Source: Amycolatopsis rubida
GTDB taxonomy: Bacteria; Actinomycetota; Actinomycetes; Mycobacteriales; Pseudonocardiaceae
Reading direction: 5' to 3'
Length of the DNA: 64,000 nt
NCBI RefSeq assembly: GCF_900115345.1
Contig: NZ_FOWC01000005.1
Coordinates: forward strand, 186,001 to 250,000
The notes beneath the pieces are model-generated. The model saw only the letters and a list, made by a program, of their open reading frames with translations. It did not search any database and was not told the origin of the DNA. Shown here in pieces: positions 16,602 to 24,551 of the stretch. The stretch's first letter is position 1, and each line of letters begins with the position of its first letter. Made by a program: the position numbers and the translations under genes.

Positions 16602-17797
16602 CGGTTCCCCCACGGCACCGTCACCACGACCTCCCAGCTTTCGCCCACCGGTCCCGCGGACAGCTTGCCACCCACCAGTTCCGCCCGCTCCGCCATGCCC
16701 CGCAGACCGCGTCCGCCGCGGCCGCGCGACGGCCGGGCCGAGCCGAGCGGATTCGCGACCGCCGCCCGCAGCTGCCCGTCCGCGACCGCCAGCGCGACGG
16801 TGACCGGCACCTTGCCCGCGTACCGCACCGCGTTGGTGAGGCATTCCTGCAAGATCCGGTACACCTCGCGGGAAACCACCGCTGGCACCTTCTCGACATC
16901 GCCTTGCACTTCGACGCGGCACTCCGTCCCTGACTGCTGCGTCACGGTGATCAGCGCGGGCAGGTCGGCGAGACCCGCGTGCGGCGTCCGGTCGCGTGCT
17001 TCGTCGCGGAGCAGGCCGAGCACGTGGTCGAGGTCGTCGAGCGCGGTGCGGGCCGATTCCTCGATCGCGGTAAGCGCTTCCTCGGTGAAACCCGGGTCGG
17101 TGTGCAACGTCCGCCGCGCCGCACCGGCTTGCAGCGTGACCACCGAAAGCGCGTGGCCGACCGAATCGTGGAGTTCGCGGGCGAGCCGGGTGCGTTCGGC
17201 GAGCTGGCCGGTACGGCGTTCGAGCTGCGCGATGCGTTCGGCGGCGGACCAGCCGAGCAACCGGGCGGCCGCGCGGCGCAGCACTGCGCCGAGGGCCCAC
17301 ACGAAGTAGATCAGCACGACGAAAGCCGCCACGAACGCCGCGGGCAGCCACGCCGAAGCCCAGCCGCGCGGAACCGTCAGCTGGAAATCCGGAGTGTCGA
17401 CAAGCCGGCCGGTGAAGACTGCGTTGATCGCGAACCCGAATCCGGCGGGCAAGGCGAGCGTCGCGAGCCCGGTGACCAGACCGGCCATGACGTGCAGCAC
17501 GAACATCGCCGCGCACCGCAGCCCTCCGCGTCCCGGCGCGGGCTGGGCGAGCAGTTCCCGCACCGCCGCCGCCTCCAGCACCCGCACCGCGGGCAGGAAC
17601 GCGGTCGCGGCCAGCACGACGAGCATCACGACGAATCCGGCCAGGCTCGCCCAGCCCATCGTCGTGGCGAACGGCACCAGCGAGGGCATCGCGACCATGG
17701 CGAGCAGCAGGTACGGCACGCTGAGCGCGGCACCGAGGATCAAGTACACCCACCGGCGATAGGTGACCCCGCTGACCAGCGGACGGAAGAAACGCAC
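16598..17797 (-). CDS. Two-component sensor histidine kinase (HisKA_3 type)
   Basis: A 399-residue membrane kinase. Four to five hydrophobic segments span about residues 15-190. The dimerisation/phosphoacceptor box TRLARELHDSVGHALSV gives His near 212, and the HATPase_c domain has an N box near ILQECLTNAVRYA and a G box GRGGRGLRGMAER. It belongs to the NarL/DesK-like kinases and is coupled by a 4-bp overlap to its response regulator. The signal is unknown; the five-helix sensor without an extracellular domain suggests membrane-state or intramembrane sensing. Start GTG at 17797. Confidence 0.93.
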   Translation of the reverse strand: MRFFRPLVSGVTYRRWVYLILGAALSVPYLLLAMVAMPSLVPFATTMGWASLAGFVVMLVVLAATAFLPAVRVLEAAAVRELLAQPAPGRGGLRCAAMFVLHVMAGLVTGLATLALPAGFGFAINAVFTGRLVDTPDFQLTVPRGWASAWLPAAFVAAFVVLIYFVWALGAVLRRAAARLLGWSAAERIAQLERRTGQLAERTRLARELHDSVGHALSVVTLQAGAARRTLHTDPGFTEEALTAIEESARTALDDLDHVLGLLRDEARDRTPHAGLADLPALITVTQQSGTECRVEVQGDVEKVPAVVSREVYRILQECLTNAVRYAGKVPVTVALAVADGQLRAAVANPLGSARPSRGRGGRGLRGMAERAELVGGKLSAGPVGESWEVVVTVPWGNR

Positions 17798-17880
17798 CCG
17801 CCAATCCTGACAGGCCGCCCCGGCGGGCGCCTCCCTCCGGAGCGGGACCCTGGCGCCGGCTTTCTGGCACCGTGGAGCGC

Positions 17881-18606
17881 ATGCCTCCTGAAGAGAGCAC
17901 AGTCGTCAACGACTACGACCGGCTGGCCGACACCTACACCGTCAGGTCGGACACCGAGATCCAGAACGCCTACTACGAGCGACCCGCCGTGCTGGCGCTG
18001 GCCGGGGACGTGGCCGGGCGGCGAATTCTCGACGCGGGCTGCGGCGCCGGGCCGCTGACCGTGTCGCTGCGCGAACGCGGTGCCGAGGTGTCCGGATTCG
18101 ATCTCAGCAGCAGCATGCTCGAAATCGCCCGCCGACGGCTGGGACCGGACGTGGACCTGCGCGTCGCCGATGTCGCCGAGCCGCTTCCCTACGCCGACAA
18201 CGCGTTCGACGATGTCGTCGCCTCGCTCGTCCTGCACTACCTCGAAGACTGGGGCCCGGCGCTCGGCGAGTTCCACCGCGTCCTCAAGCCCGGCGGACGG
18301 CTGATCGTGGTGGTCGACCACCCGTTCGCGATTCACCTGTCGCAGCGCCAAGCCGGGCACCAGACCGACTATCCGGCCACTTACCAGTGGACCGAAGACT
18401 GGGAAGCCGGCGGCCGCGCCCTGCCGATGAGCTTCTGGAACCGGCCGCTGCACGCGATGACCGACGCGTTCACCGCGGCCGGATTCCGGATCTCGGCGAT
18501 CAGCGAACCGAAACCGGTGCCGGAGGCGGAAAAGCTGTTCCCGGAGGACTACCGGATGCTGTGCGTCAGCCCGAGCTTCCTGTTCTTCGTGCTGCACGCC
18601 GGGTAG
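17881..18606 (+). CDS. Class I SAM-dependent methyltransferase
   Basis: About 241 residues with the Rossmann methyltransferase fold. Motif I is ILDAGCGAGPLTVSL near residue 50, motif II ends SGFDLSSSML, and the motif IV region contains FDDVVASLVLHYLEDW, followed by LKPGGRLIVV. The fold fits small-molecule O-, N- or C-methyltransferases of the UbiE/Methyltransf_11 type; the substrate is not evident. ATG at 17881 is preferred; a GTG nine bases upstream is also in frame. It ends just before two palindromic repeats. Confidence 0.9.
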   Translation: MPPEESTVVNDYDRLADTYTVRSDTEIQNAYYERPAVLALAGDVAGRRILDAGCGAGPLTVSLRERGAEVSGFDLSSSMLEIARRRLGPDVDLRVADVAEPLPYADNAFDDVVASLVLHYLEDWGPALGEFHRVLKPGGRLIVVVDHPFAIHLSQRQAGHQTDYPATYQWTEDWEAGGRALPMSFWNRPLHAMTDAFTAAGFRISAISEPKPVPEAEKLFPEDYRMLCVSPSFLFFVLHAG

Positions 18607-18610
18607 GGGG

Positions 18611-18654
18611 TCGTGAGTGCTGGCACCGGTCAGAACCGGCGCCAGCACTCATGA
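18611..18654. repeat. Palindromic repeat element B
   Basis: Arms 18611-18630 and 18635-18654 around the loop CAGA. Layout TCGTGAGTG, CTGGCA, CCGGT and complement, with one G-T wobble and one A-C mismatch. It starts four bases after the methyltransferase stop. Same family as the elements at 1861, 18695, 49668 and 52611. Confidence 0.85.
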
Positions 18655-18694
18655 GGGCCGGAGTGAGCGCGGGGTACTTTCCCGAGCGCGCTGG

Positions 18695-18744
18695 GGGTCG
18701 TGAGTGTTTGTGCCGGTGAGAACCGGCACAAACACTCATGACCC
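18695..18744. repeat. Palindromic repeat element C
   Basis: A stem of 23 positions (18695-18717 with 18722-18744) around the loop GAGA, with a single G-T wobble. Inner variable bases are TTTGTG and their exact complement. It ends directly before the stop codon of the convergent snapalysin gene. Elements B and C lie in tandem at the same junction. Confidence 0.85.
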
Positions 18745-19293
18745 TCAGTAGACCGTCGTGGTGACCCGCGTGCCGTCGCCCTCGGCACGGAACCCGTTGG
18801 CCCACAACTGCTGCACCTTCGCCGACTCCTGCGAGTCCGGCTTGGCGTTCGTGCACGACGTGCCCGGACCGTGCCCCGACATCAGCTCAGTGCACGGCCC
18901 CTCGTAGTGGTCCGGCAGCCCGAGATTGTGGCCGAGTTCGTGCGCGGCGATGCGGGTCGGGTCGTAGCCCTCGGCGACCTGGCTCGTGTCCAGGTAGACG
19001 TCGCCGTTGCCGTGCCCGTCGGTCTGCGTGTACGAGCCGCCGCTGTGCACCTCGTGGAGCACGACTGTCGCCTTGCCCTCGTCCTTGACCAGCCGCACGT
19101 CGCTGACCGCGGCGTTCCAGTTCGCCGCGCCCTGGTCGATCTGCGCGACGTAGTCCGGCGCGCCGGTCGAGCTGTAGTAGACGGTGGTCGCCGCGGCGGC
19201 GGACGCGGCGGGTGCGGTCGCCAGGCCGAAGCCCAGCGGAGCAGCGGTCGCCACGGCCAGTGCGGCGATCCGCCGGAACCCTCGTGCGTGCAT
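18745..19293 (-). CDS. Snapalysin-type secreted zinc metalloprotease (M7)
   Basis: A 182-residue exported protease. A Sec signal peptide (ALAVATAAPLGFGLATAP, probable cleavage after ASA near residue 33) is followed by the catalytic domain. The zinc motif AAHELGHNLGLPDHYEG near residue 120 is the HExxHxxGxxD signature of family M7, where Asp is the third ligand. Two cysteines (GPCTEL and TSCTNA) can form the conserved disulfide. In Streptomyces the snpA gene usually sits beside a divergent LysR regulator; here the divergent neighbour is a UbiB-like gene instead. Start ATG at 19293. Confidence 0.92.
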   Translation of the reverse strand: MHARGFRRIAALAVATAAPLGFGLATAPAASAAAATTVYYSSTGAPDYVAQIDQGAANWNAAVSDVRLVKDEGKATVVLHEVHSGGSYTQTDGHGNGDVYLDTSQVAEGYDPTRIAAHELGHNLGLPDHYEGPCTELMSGHGPGTSCTNAKPDSQESAKVQQLWANGFRAEGDGTRVTTTVY

Positions 19294-19465
19294 CGTGTCC
19301 TCCGTACGTCATCGAGAAAGCAAGCAACCCTTTATCCGCTCGATGACGTTAGAAGTTCACCACGGGACCGACTACGTCCGAAAGTAGGACGCTCCCCCGC
19401 GAGAGGGAGGCCCGTCCCACCCCGGCTGGATCCGCGGGCACCGCCGGGCTGGTGTGCTCGTCGGC

Positions 19466-21385
19466 ATGCAAACGCTGCTGCTCGGCCTGCTGGCCTACTT
19501 CCTCGTGCTGTGGCCGCTGGTCGCCGCGGCCCGCAAGGTGCTCGGGGTGCGCGTCGGTCTCGCGCGGGCGCTCGGCGCGGCGCTCACCGGCTGGCTCGTC
19601 GCGGGGACCGTCATCCGGCTGTTCCCGATCGCCGTGCTGACCAACGCCGGGGTCGCGATCGGGCTGCTGATCCCGCTGGCCGGCAGCGCGCTCGCGGTGA
19701 CCCTGCTGGTCCTTTTCGTCGCCGAACTCGCGATTCCGTCCGGCGGACCGGGCCTGTTCGCCCGGATGCGTTCGCTGCGGTCCCGCGCCGCCCGCGCCCG
19801 CCGTTACTCGCGGATCATGCGCATCGCGATCCGCCACGGCCTCGGCTCGTTCCTCACCGGCCGGCGCACCGCGGGCCCCGACGGCTCGGCGAAACTCGCG
19901 CGATCGCTGCGGCTGGCGCTCGAAGAAGCGGGCGTGACGTTCGTGAAACTCGGCCAACTGCTCTCGACGCGCGCCGATCTTCTGCCGCCGGTCTACATCC
20001 GCGAACTCAGCAAGCTGCACGATCAGGTCCCGCCCGCGCCCGAAGACGAGGTGCGCGCGTTGCTGCGGGAGGAAATCGACCTCACCGCCTTCGCTCACAT
20101 CGACGACGAACCCTTTGCCGCGGCGTCGATCGCGCAGGTTTACCGAGCCCGGCTGCGGTCCGGCGCCGAGGTCGTCGTGAAGGTGCAGCGGCCCGGGATC
20201 CGCGAGCAGGTGGAACGCGACATCGACATCGTCCGCCGCCTCGCCGCCGTGCTGTACGAACGCGCCGGCTGGGCACGTTCGCTCGGCGTACGGGAACTGG
20301 CCGACGGCTTCGCCGAATCCCTTGAGGACGAACTCGATTTCCGCACCGAAGCCGCGAACATCGAAGCGATCGCGGCGCATCCGGTCCCCGGCGTCACGCT
20401 TCCGACTGTTCACAAAGCACTGTCCACGGAGCGCGTCCTGGTGATGCGAAGGCTGGACGGCACACCGCTCTCCGCCGGTTCCGGGTGCTCCCGCGAGGAC
20501 CTCGCGCGCACCTTCCTGCGCGGCCTGCTCGACCAGGTGCTGCTGGGCGGCGTTTTCCACGCGGACCCGCACCCTGGCAACGTTTTGCTGCTCGAAGACG
20601 GCACCCTCGGCCTGCTCGATTTCGGCTCCGTCGGCCGCCTCGACACCGGCCTGCGCGCCGGTCTGCAAGCCCTGCTGCCCGCCATCGACCGCGGCGACCC
20701 CGCCGGCGTCCGCGACGGCTTGCTGGAAATCGTCAACCGTCCCGACGATCTCGACGAACAACGCCTGGAACGCACCCTCGGCGCCCTGCTGGCCCGGCAC
20801 TTCGGTCCCGGCCGGACACCAGGTCTCGACCTGTTCACCGGCCTGTTCCGCGTCGTCGCCGACTTCCGCCTCGCCGTCCCGCCGCCGATCGCCGCGGTGT
20901 TCCGCGCGCTGGCGACCATGGAAGGCACCCTCGCGACACTGGCCCCGGACTTCGACCTGGTCGCCGAATCCCGCGCGTTCGCCACCGAACGCATCGGCCT
21001 GCGCCCGGAAACCTTGCGCCGCACCGTCACCGACGAATTCACCGCCTTGCTGCCGGTGCTGCGCCGCCTCCCCCGCCGGGTGGACCGGATCGGCGCGGCA
21101 TTGGAAAACGGCAGGCTGTCGGTGAACCTGCGGTTGTTCTCCGACGAACGCGACCGCGACCTGGTGACCGGCCTGGTGCACGAGGTGCTGCTGGCGCTGG
21201 TCGGCATCGCGACCGGGCTCATGGCCGTGCTGCTGCTGGGCAGCTCCAGCGGCCCGCGACTGGTGCCCGGGCTGACGCTGAACCACGTGTTCGGCTACAA
21301 CCTGCTGATGATCAGCGCACTGGCGGGACTGCGACTGCTTTTCGTCGTCTTCCGGCGCTCCGGACGACGGCCCCGAACCCGATGA
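19466..21385 (+). CDS. ABC1/UbiB-family atypical kinase, membrane-anchored
   Basis: About 640 residues. Two to three hydrophobic helices at the N-terminus and two at the C-terminus flank an ABC1 atypical kinase domain. Diagnostic motifs are VKLGQLLSTR (the KxGQ motif) near residue 155, AAASIAQVYRA, DPHPGNVL near 370 and LLDFGSVG for Mg binding. UbiB/Coq8 proteins are ATPases that support isoprenoid quinone or other lipid biosynthesis; the specific role in actinobacteria is unsettled. ATG at 19466 is taken as start; GTG at 19454 is in frame and possible. It is divergent from the snapalysin gene. Confidence 0.88.
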   Translation: MQTLLLGLLAYFLVLWPLVAAARKVLGVRVGLARALGAALTGWLVAGTVIRLFPIAVLTNAGVAIGLLIPLAGSALAVTLLVLFVAELAIPSGGPGLFARMRSLRSRAARARRYSRIMRIAIRHGLGSFLTGRRTAGPDGSAKLARSLRLALEEAGVTFVKLGQLLSTRADLLPPVYIRELSKLHDQVPPAPEDEVRALLREEIDLTAFAHIDDEPFAAASIAQVYRARLRSGAEVVVKVQRPGIREQVERDIDIVRRLAAVLYERAGWARSLGVRELADGFAESLEDELDFRTEAANIEAIAAHPVPGVTLPTVHKALSTERVLVMRRLDGTPLSAGSGCSREDLARTFLRGLLDQVLLGGVFHADPHPGNVLLLEDGTLGLLDFGSVGRLDTGLRAGLQALLPAIDRGDPAGVRDGLLEIVNRPDDLDEQRLERTLGALLARHFGPGRTPGLDLFTGLFRVVADFRLAVPPPIAAVFRALATMEGTLATLAPDFDLVAESRAFATERIGLRPETLRRTVTDEFTALLPVLRRLPRRVDRIGAALENGRLSVNLRLFSDERDRDLVTGLVHEVLLALVGIATGLMAVLLLGSSSGPRLVPGLTLNHVFGYNLLMISALAGLRLLFVVFRRSGRRPRTR

Positions 21386-21406
21386 CCCGCCCCTGCGGCC
21401 AGGCAG

Positions 21407-21607
21407 GGTAGGTGAGGGGGACCCTGAGAGGGTGTTTCGAAACCCGCGTGGTCAGTCGCTGGATCCGTGTGTTACGCGGAAGCTTGCACACAACCGCCCA
21501 GCGAGCGGCGCGCCACGCCGAAATCACAGTCAACGCCCGACCACGCCACCGGGTTTCGAAACACCCTCTGAGGGAATCTGATTCCCTCAGGGTCCCCCTC
21601 ACCTACC
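21407..21607. repeat. 201-bp nested palindromic element
   Basis: Outer perfect 22-bp inverted repeats (21407-21428 and 21586-21607) begin GGTAGGTGAGGGGGACC. Just inside lie perfect 20-bp inverted repeats (21427-21446 and 21550-21569) containing GTTTCGAAAC. Between the two right arms is a separate 10-bp hairpin CTGAGGGAAT / ATTCCCTCAG (21568-21590). The centre (21447-21549) carries further short pairings such as GTGTG/CACAC. No ORF or clear target duplication is visible. It resembles a MITE-like or structured intergenic element between the convergent UbiB-like and membrane protein genes. Confidence 0.8.
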
Positions 21608-21722
21608 ACCAGAAGTACCGAGGACCCGTTGCGCGGCCGGGGATCGTCCGGGCGGATCGCGCCGCTCTGCCCACAACGGACGCGTGCGACCCTCCACCGC
21701 CGTATAGGTCGTTATACGGACT

Positions 21723-22145
21723 TCACCGGGTGAGAATCGAGTTGAGCGGCCGCCCGCCGTCGCCGTAGGCCGGCAGCAAGCCGGGGCTCACCGTGAACGC
21801 GATCGTCCCGGCCAGCGCCACCACCACCGTCAGCCCGCCCAGCAGCGAGCCCGTGCGGGCCAGGTCGCCGCCGGGCCGCTTTCCTCCCCCGAGCCGCCCC
21901 AGCACTACCGCCAGCACCCCGGCCAGCAGCGCCAGGAACCACAGCGCGCCGAGCACCAGGACGAACACCTCGGCCACGAGCGGGTAGACGCCGCTCACGA
22001 GGAGCCGGGGCCGGACCAGCAGCCAGGCCAGCCAGGTCAGCACCGCGAGCGCGAAGCTCACCGCGGCCACGGACACCGCTCCCACGGCCAGGGCGCGGCT
22101 GGGTCTTTCCTCGGGAGACACGGATGCGGAGTCAGGTTCGGTCAT
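21723..22145 (-). CDS. Small membrane protein of unknown function
   Basis: A 140-residue protein with a polar N-terminus of about 18 residues and three strongly hydrophobic segments at about 20-45, 55-85 and 95-120. No family motif is recognised. It lies downstream of the suf operon terminator on the same strand and has its own spacing of about 80 bp to the terminator, so it is probably transcribed separately. Start ATG at 22145. Downstream, 21608-21722 holds no recognisable feature. Confidence 0.7.
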   Translation of the reverse strand: MTEPDSASVSPEERPSRALAVGAVSVAAVSFALAVLTWLAWLLVRPRLLVSGVYPLVAEVFVLVLGALWFLALLAGVLAVVLGRLGGGKRPGGDLARTGSLLGGLTVVVALAGTIAFTVSPGLLPAYGDGGRPLNSILTR

Positions 22146-22224
22146 CGATCAGTAATAGCACCCAACCCCGACAGAATCCGGCGTTCCGCCCGCCTGCGGC
22201 CGAACGCACCCATCCCGGATGCGC

Positions 22225-22260
22225 CGAAGGCCGCCCCCGGCGAACCGGAGGCGGCCTTCG
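22225..22260 (-). terminator. suf operon terminator
   Basis: CGAAGGCCGCC at 22225-22235 and its exact complement at 22250-22260 form an 11-bp hairpin twelve bases after the sufT stop. Confidence 0.8.
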
Positions 22261-22272
22261 CAGCGGCAAACC

Positions 22273-22671
22273 TCAGACCGTGAAACCGAGCGCCCGCAAC
22301 TGCTCGCGGCCGTCGTCGGTGATCTTCTCCGGACCCCACGGCGGCATCCAGACCCAGTTGATCCGGAAGTCGCTCACGAGGCCGCCGGACGTCAGCGCGG
22401 CCGACGTCTGGTCCTCGATCACGTCGGTGAGCGGGCAGGCCGCGGACGTGAGCGTCATGTCGATCGTCGCGGTGTTGTCGGTCTCGACCCGGATGTCGTA
22501 GACCAGGCCGAGGTCCACGACGTTGATGCCGAGTTCCGGGTCCACGACGTCGCGCATCGCTTCCTCGACGTCCTCGATCTTGGCGATGTCGGCGGGGACG
22601 GCGGCGGACTGCTCGGGCAGGTCCGCGGCGGTGCGCCCCTCGCGCGGGTCGGTGGCCGTCTCTTCGCTCAT
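22273..22671 (-). CDS. sufT: Fe-S assembly factor SufT (DUF59/MIP18 family)
   Basis: A 132-residue MIP18/DUF59 protein. The family features are MRDVVDPELGINVVDLGLVYDI (spanning about residues 37-58), DMTLTSAACPLTDVI with the conserved Cys near 80, and the C-terminal RINWVWMPPWGPEKITDDGR block. SufT assists Fe-S cluster maturation, probably by helping deliver clusters to clients. It closes the sufRBDCSUT order and matches Rv1466. The start ATG at 22671 lies inside one arm of a perfect hairpin (22669-22724). Confidence 0.95.
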   Translation of the reverse strand: MSEETATDPREGRTAADLPEQSAAVPADIAKIEDVEEAMRDVVDPELGINVVDLGLVYDIRVETDNTATIDMTLTSAACPLTDVIEDQTSAALTSGGLVSDFRINWVWMPPWGPEKITDDGREQLRALGFTV

Positions 22672-22724
22672 GCCGTCGCCTCCTTAAGGAGTTTCACGCT
22701 CGCTGCCCGGGCGGCGACGGCATG
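22669..22724 (-). promoter_or_regulatory. Hairpin enclosing the sufT ribosome site and start codon
   Basis: CATGCCGTCGCC (22669-22680) and its exact complement (22713-22724) form a 12-bp stem with a 32-nt loop. On the minus-strand mRNA the second arm contains the sufT ATG and the end of its AAGGAGG site (spacing seven). The site itself is part of a 12-bp palindrome, CTCCTTAAGGAG (22680-22691). Pairing would hide the start codon, so translation could depend on ribosomes arriving from sufU or on a binding factor; this is inference. Confidence 0.55.
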
Positions 22725-22753
22725 AATAACCATGATTCGCTTGCAAGCTGCGC

Positions 22754-23203
22754 TCATGCCTTCTCAGCTCCTGTGGTGGTGCTGGACACGGCGTCCTTGA
22801 ACGCCATCCAGCCGAGCAGGGCGCACTTCACGCGCGCCGGGTACTTCGCGACGCCGGCGAACGCGACGCCGTCCTCCAGTACGTCCTCGTCCGGTTCGAC
22901 TTTGCCCTTGCCCTGCATCAGTTCCACGAAGGCGTCCATGGTCGTGAACGCCTCCTCAAGGGTGTGCCCGACGACCAGGTCGGTCAGCACCGACGCGGAC
23001 GCCTGGCTGATCGAGCAGCCCTGCCCGTCGTAGGACACGTCCTCGACTTTGCCGTCGCTGACCTTCACCCGCAAGGTGATCTCGTCCCCGCAGGTCGGGT
23101 TGACCTGGAACGACTCCGCGTCGAACGGATCGCGCAGGCCGCGCCCGTGCGGGTTCTTGTAGTGGTCCAGGATGATCTCCTGGTACATGCTCTCCAGGTT
23201 CAC
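22754..23203 (-). CDS. sufU: Fe-S assembly sulfurtransferase/scaffold SufU
   Basis: A 149-residue SufU. It has the IscU-like core with the three conserved cysteines: NPTCGDE (about 40), GCSISQASASV (about 66) and VKCALLGW (about 130). SufU accepts persulfide sulfur from SufS in Gram-positives, and its Zn site uses these Cys plus an Asp (the D of CGDE). GTG at 23203 overlaps the sufS stop (GTGA), indicating coupling. Confidence 0.96.
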   Translation of the reverse strand: MNLESMYQEIILDHYKNPHGRGLRDPFDAESFQVNPTCGDEITLRVKVSDGKVEDVSYDGQGCSISQASASVLTDLVVGHTLEEAFTTMDAFVELMQGKGKVEPDEDVLEDGVAFAGVAKYPARVKCALLGWMAFKDAVSSTTTGAEKA

Positions 23204-24501
23204 TGGTCCACCCCGAAGAACTTCTGCGCCTCGCGGATCCCGGCGACCAGAGCGTCCACTTCGGACAGCGTGTTGTACAGGTAGAAGCTCGCCCGCACCG
23301 TCGCCGGCACCGAACAGGCCCGGTGCAGCGGCCAAGCGCAGTGGTGCCCCACCCGCACCGCGATGCCGAGACTGTCGAGCACCTGGCCGGCGTCGTGCGG
23401 GTGCACGCCGTCGATCACGAACGCGACGGTGGCGCCGCGGTCTTCCAGGTCGGTCGGCCCGACGATGCGCACGCCCGGGATCGCGCTGATGCCCGCGATC
23501 GCGGCCGCGGCCAGCTCGTGCTCGTGCGCCGCGACGCGGTCCATCCCGACGGCGGACAGGTAGTCCACCGCCGCGCCGAGGCCGATCGCCTGCGACGTCA
23601 TCGGCACCCCGGCCTCGAACCGCTGCGGCGGCGCGGCGAACGTGGTGCGCTCCATCGTGACCAGCTCGATCATCGAGCCGCCGGTGAGGAACGGCGGCAT
23701 CGCTTCGAGCAGTTCGGTCCGGCCGTAGAGCACGCCGATCCCGGACGGGGCCAGCATCTTGTGCCCGGAGAACACCGCGAAGTCGACGCCGAGCGCGTGG
23801 AAGTCCACCGGGAAGTGCGGAACCGACTGGCAGGCGTCCAGCACGGTCAGCGCGCCGGCCTCTTTCGCCTTGGCCACCAGTTTGGCCACCGGGTTGACCG
23901 TGCCGAGCACATTGGACTGGTGCGCGAACGCGACCACCTTCGTGCGCGGCGTGATCAGACTGTCCATATCGGACAGATCGAGGCGGCCGTCGGGGGTGAC
24001 CTTGAACCACTTCAGCGTCGCCCCGGTGCGCTGGCACAACTGCTGCCACGGCACCAGGTTCGCGTGGTGCTCCATCTCGGTGATGACGATTTCGTCGCCC
24101 TCGCCGAGCCGGAAGCGTTCCGCTTCCGGTCCGGCGGTGGCGGCGTTGCTCATCGCGTACGCCACGAGGTTGATGCCCTCGGTGGCGTTCTTGGTGAACA
24201 CCAGCTCCTCCGGGTCCGTGCCGACGAACTCCGCGACCTTGGCGCGCGCGGATTCGTAGGCGTCGGTGGCCTCTTCCGACAGCTGGTGGGCACCGCGGTG
24301 CACGGCCGAGTTCGACGTGAACACGTACCGCCGTTCCGCGTCGAGCACCTGCACCGGCCGTTGCGAGGTCGCTCCGGAATCCAGGTACACCAAGGGTTTC
24401 CCGTCGCGCACAGTGCGCGTCAGGATCGGGAAGTCGGCACGCAGTGCCGCCACGTCAAGGGGAACAGAGTTGGTCGGGCTGTTCGAAGCCGTGGTGGTCA
24501 T
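23200..24501 (-). CDS. sufS: Cysteine desulfurase SufS
   Basis: A 433-residue PLP enzyme of the group II cysteine desulfurases. It releases sulfur from cysteine for cluster assembly. FTKNATEGINLVAY, LDACQSVPHFPVDF and VFSGHKMLAPSGIGVLYG (Schiff-base Lys in GHK, near 240) mark the PLP site. The catalytic Cys loop is seen in HRACSVPATVRASFYLYNT near residue 380. It is followed with a 4-bp overlap by its partner sufU and preceded by sufC (50 bp gap). Start ATG at 24501. Confidence 0.97.
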   Translation of the reverse strand: MTTTASNSPTNSVPLDVAALRADFPILTRTVRDGKPLVYLDSGATSQRPVQVLDAERRYVFTSNSAVHRGAHQLSEEATDAYESARAKVAEFVGTDPEELVFTKNATEGINLVAYAMSNAATAGPEAERFRLGEGDEIVITEMEHHANLVPWQQLCQRTGATLKWFKVTPDGRLDLSDMDSLITPRTKVVAFAHQSNVLGTVNPVAKLVAKAKEAGALTVLDACQSVPHFPVDFHALGVDFAVFSGHKMLAPSGIGVLYGRTELLEAMPPFLTGGSMIELVTMERTTFAAPPQRFEAGVPMTSQAIGLGAAVDYLSAVGMDRVAAHEHELAAAAIAGISAIPGVRIVGPTDLEDRGATVAFVIDGVHPHDAGQVLDSLGIAVRVGHHCAWPLHRACSVPATVRASFYLYNTLSEVDALVAGIREAQKFFGVDQ

Positions 24502-24551
24502 CGAGCCAACTCCTCTCTCGGTGTCGTCGGGAACGGGGCGCGGGAAGCGCC

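Noticed and set aside
22754..24049. Longer open frame upstream of sufU in its own frame
   Set aside because: The upstream part is a shadow of sufS; SufU homology begins only at GTG 23203, which overlaps the sufS stop.
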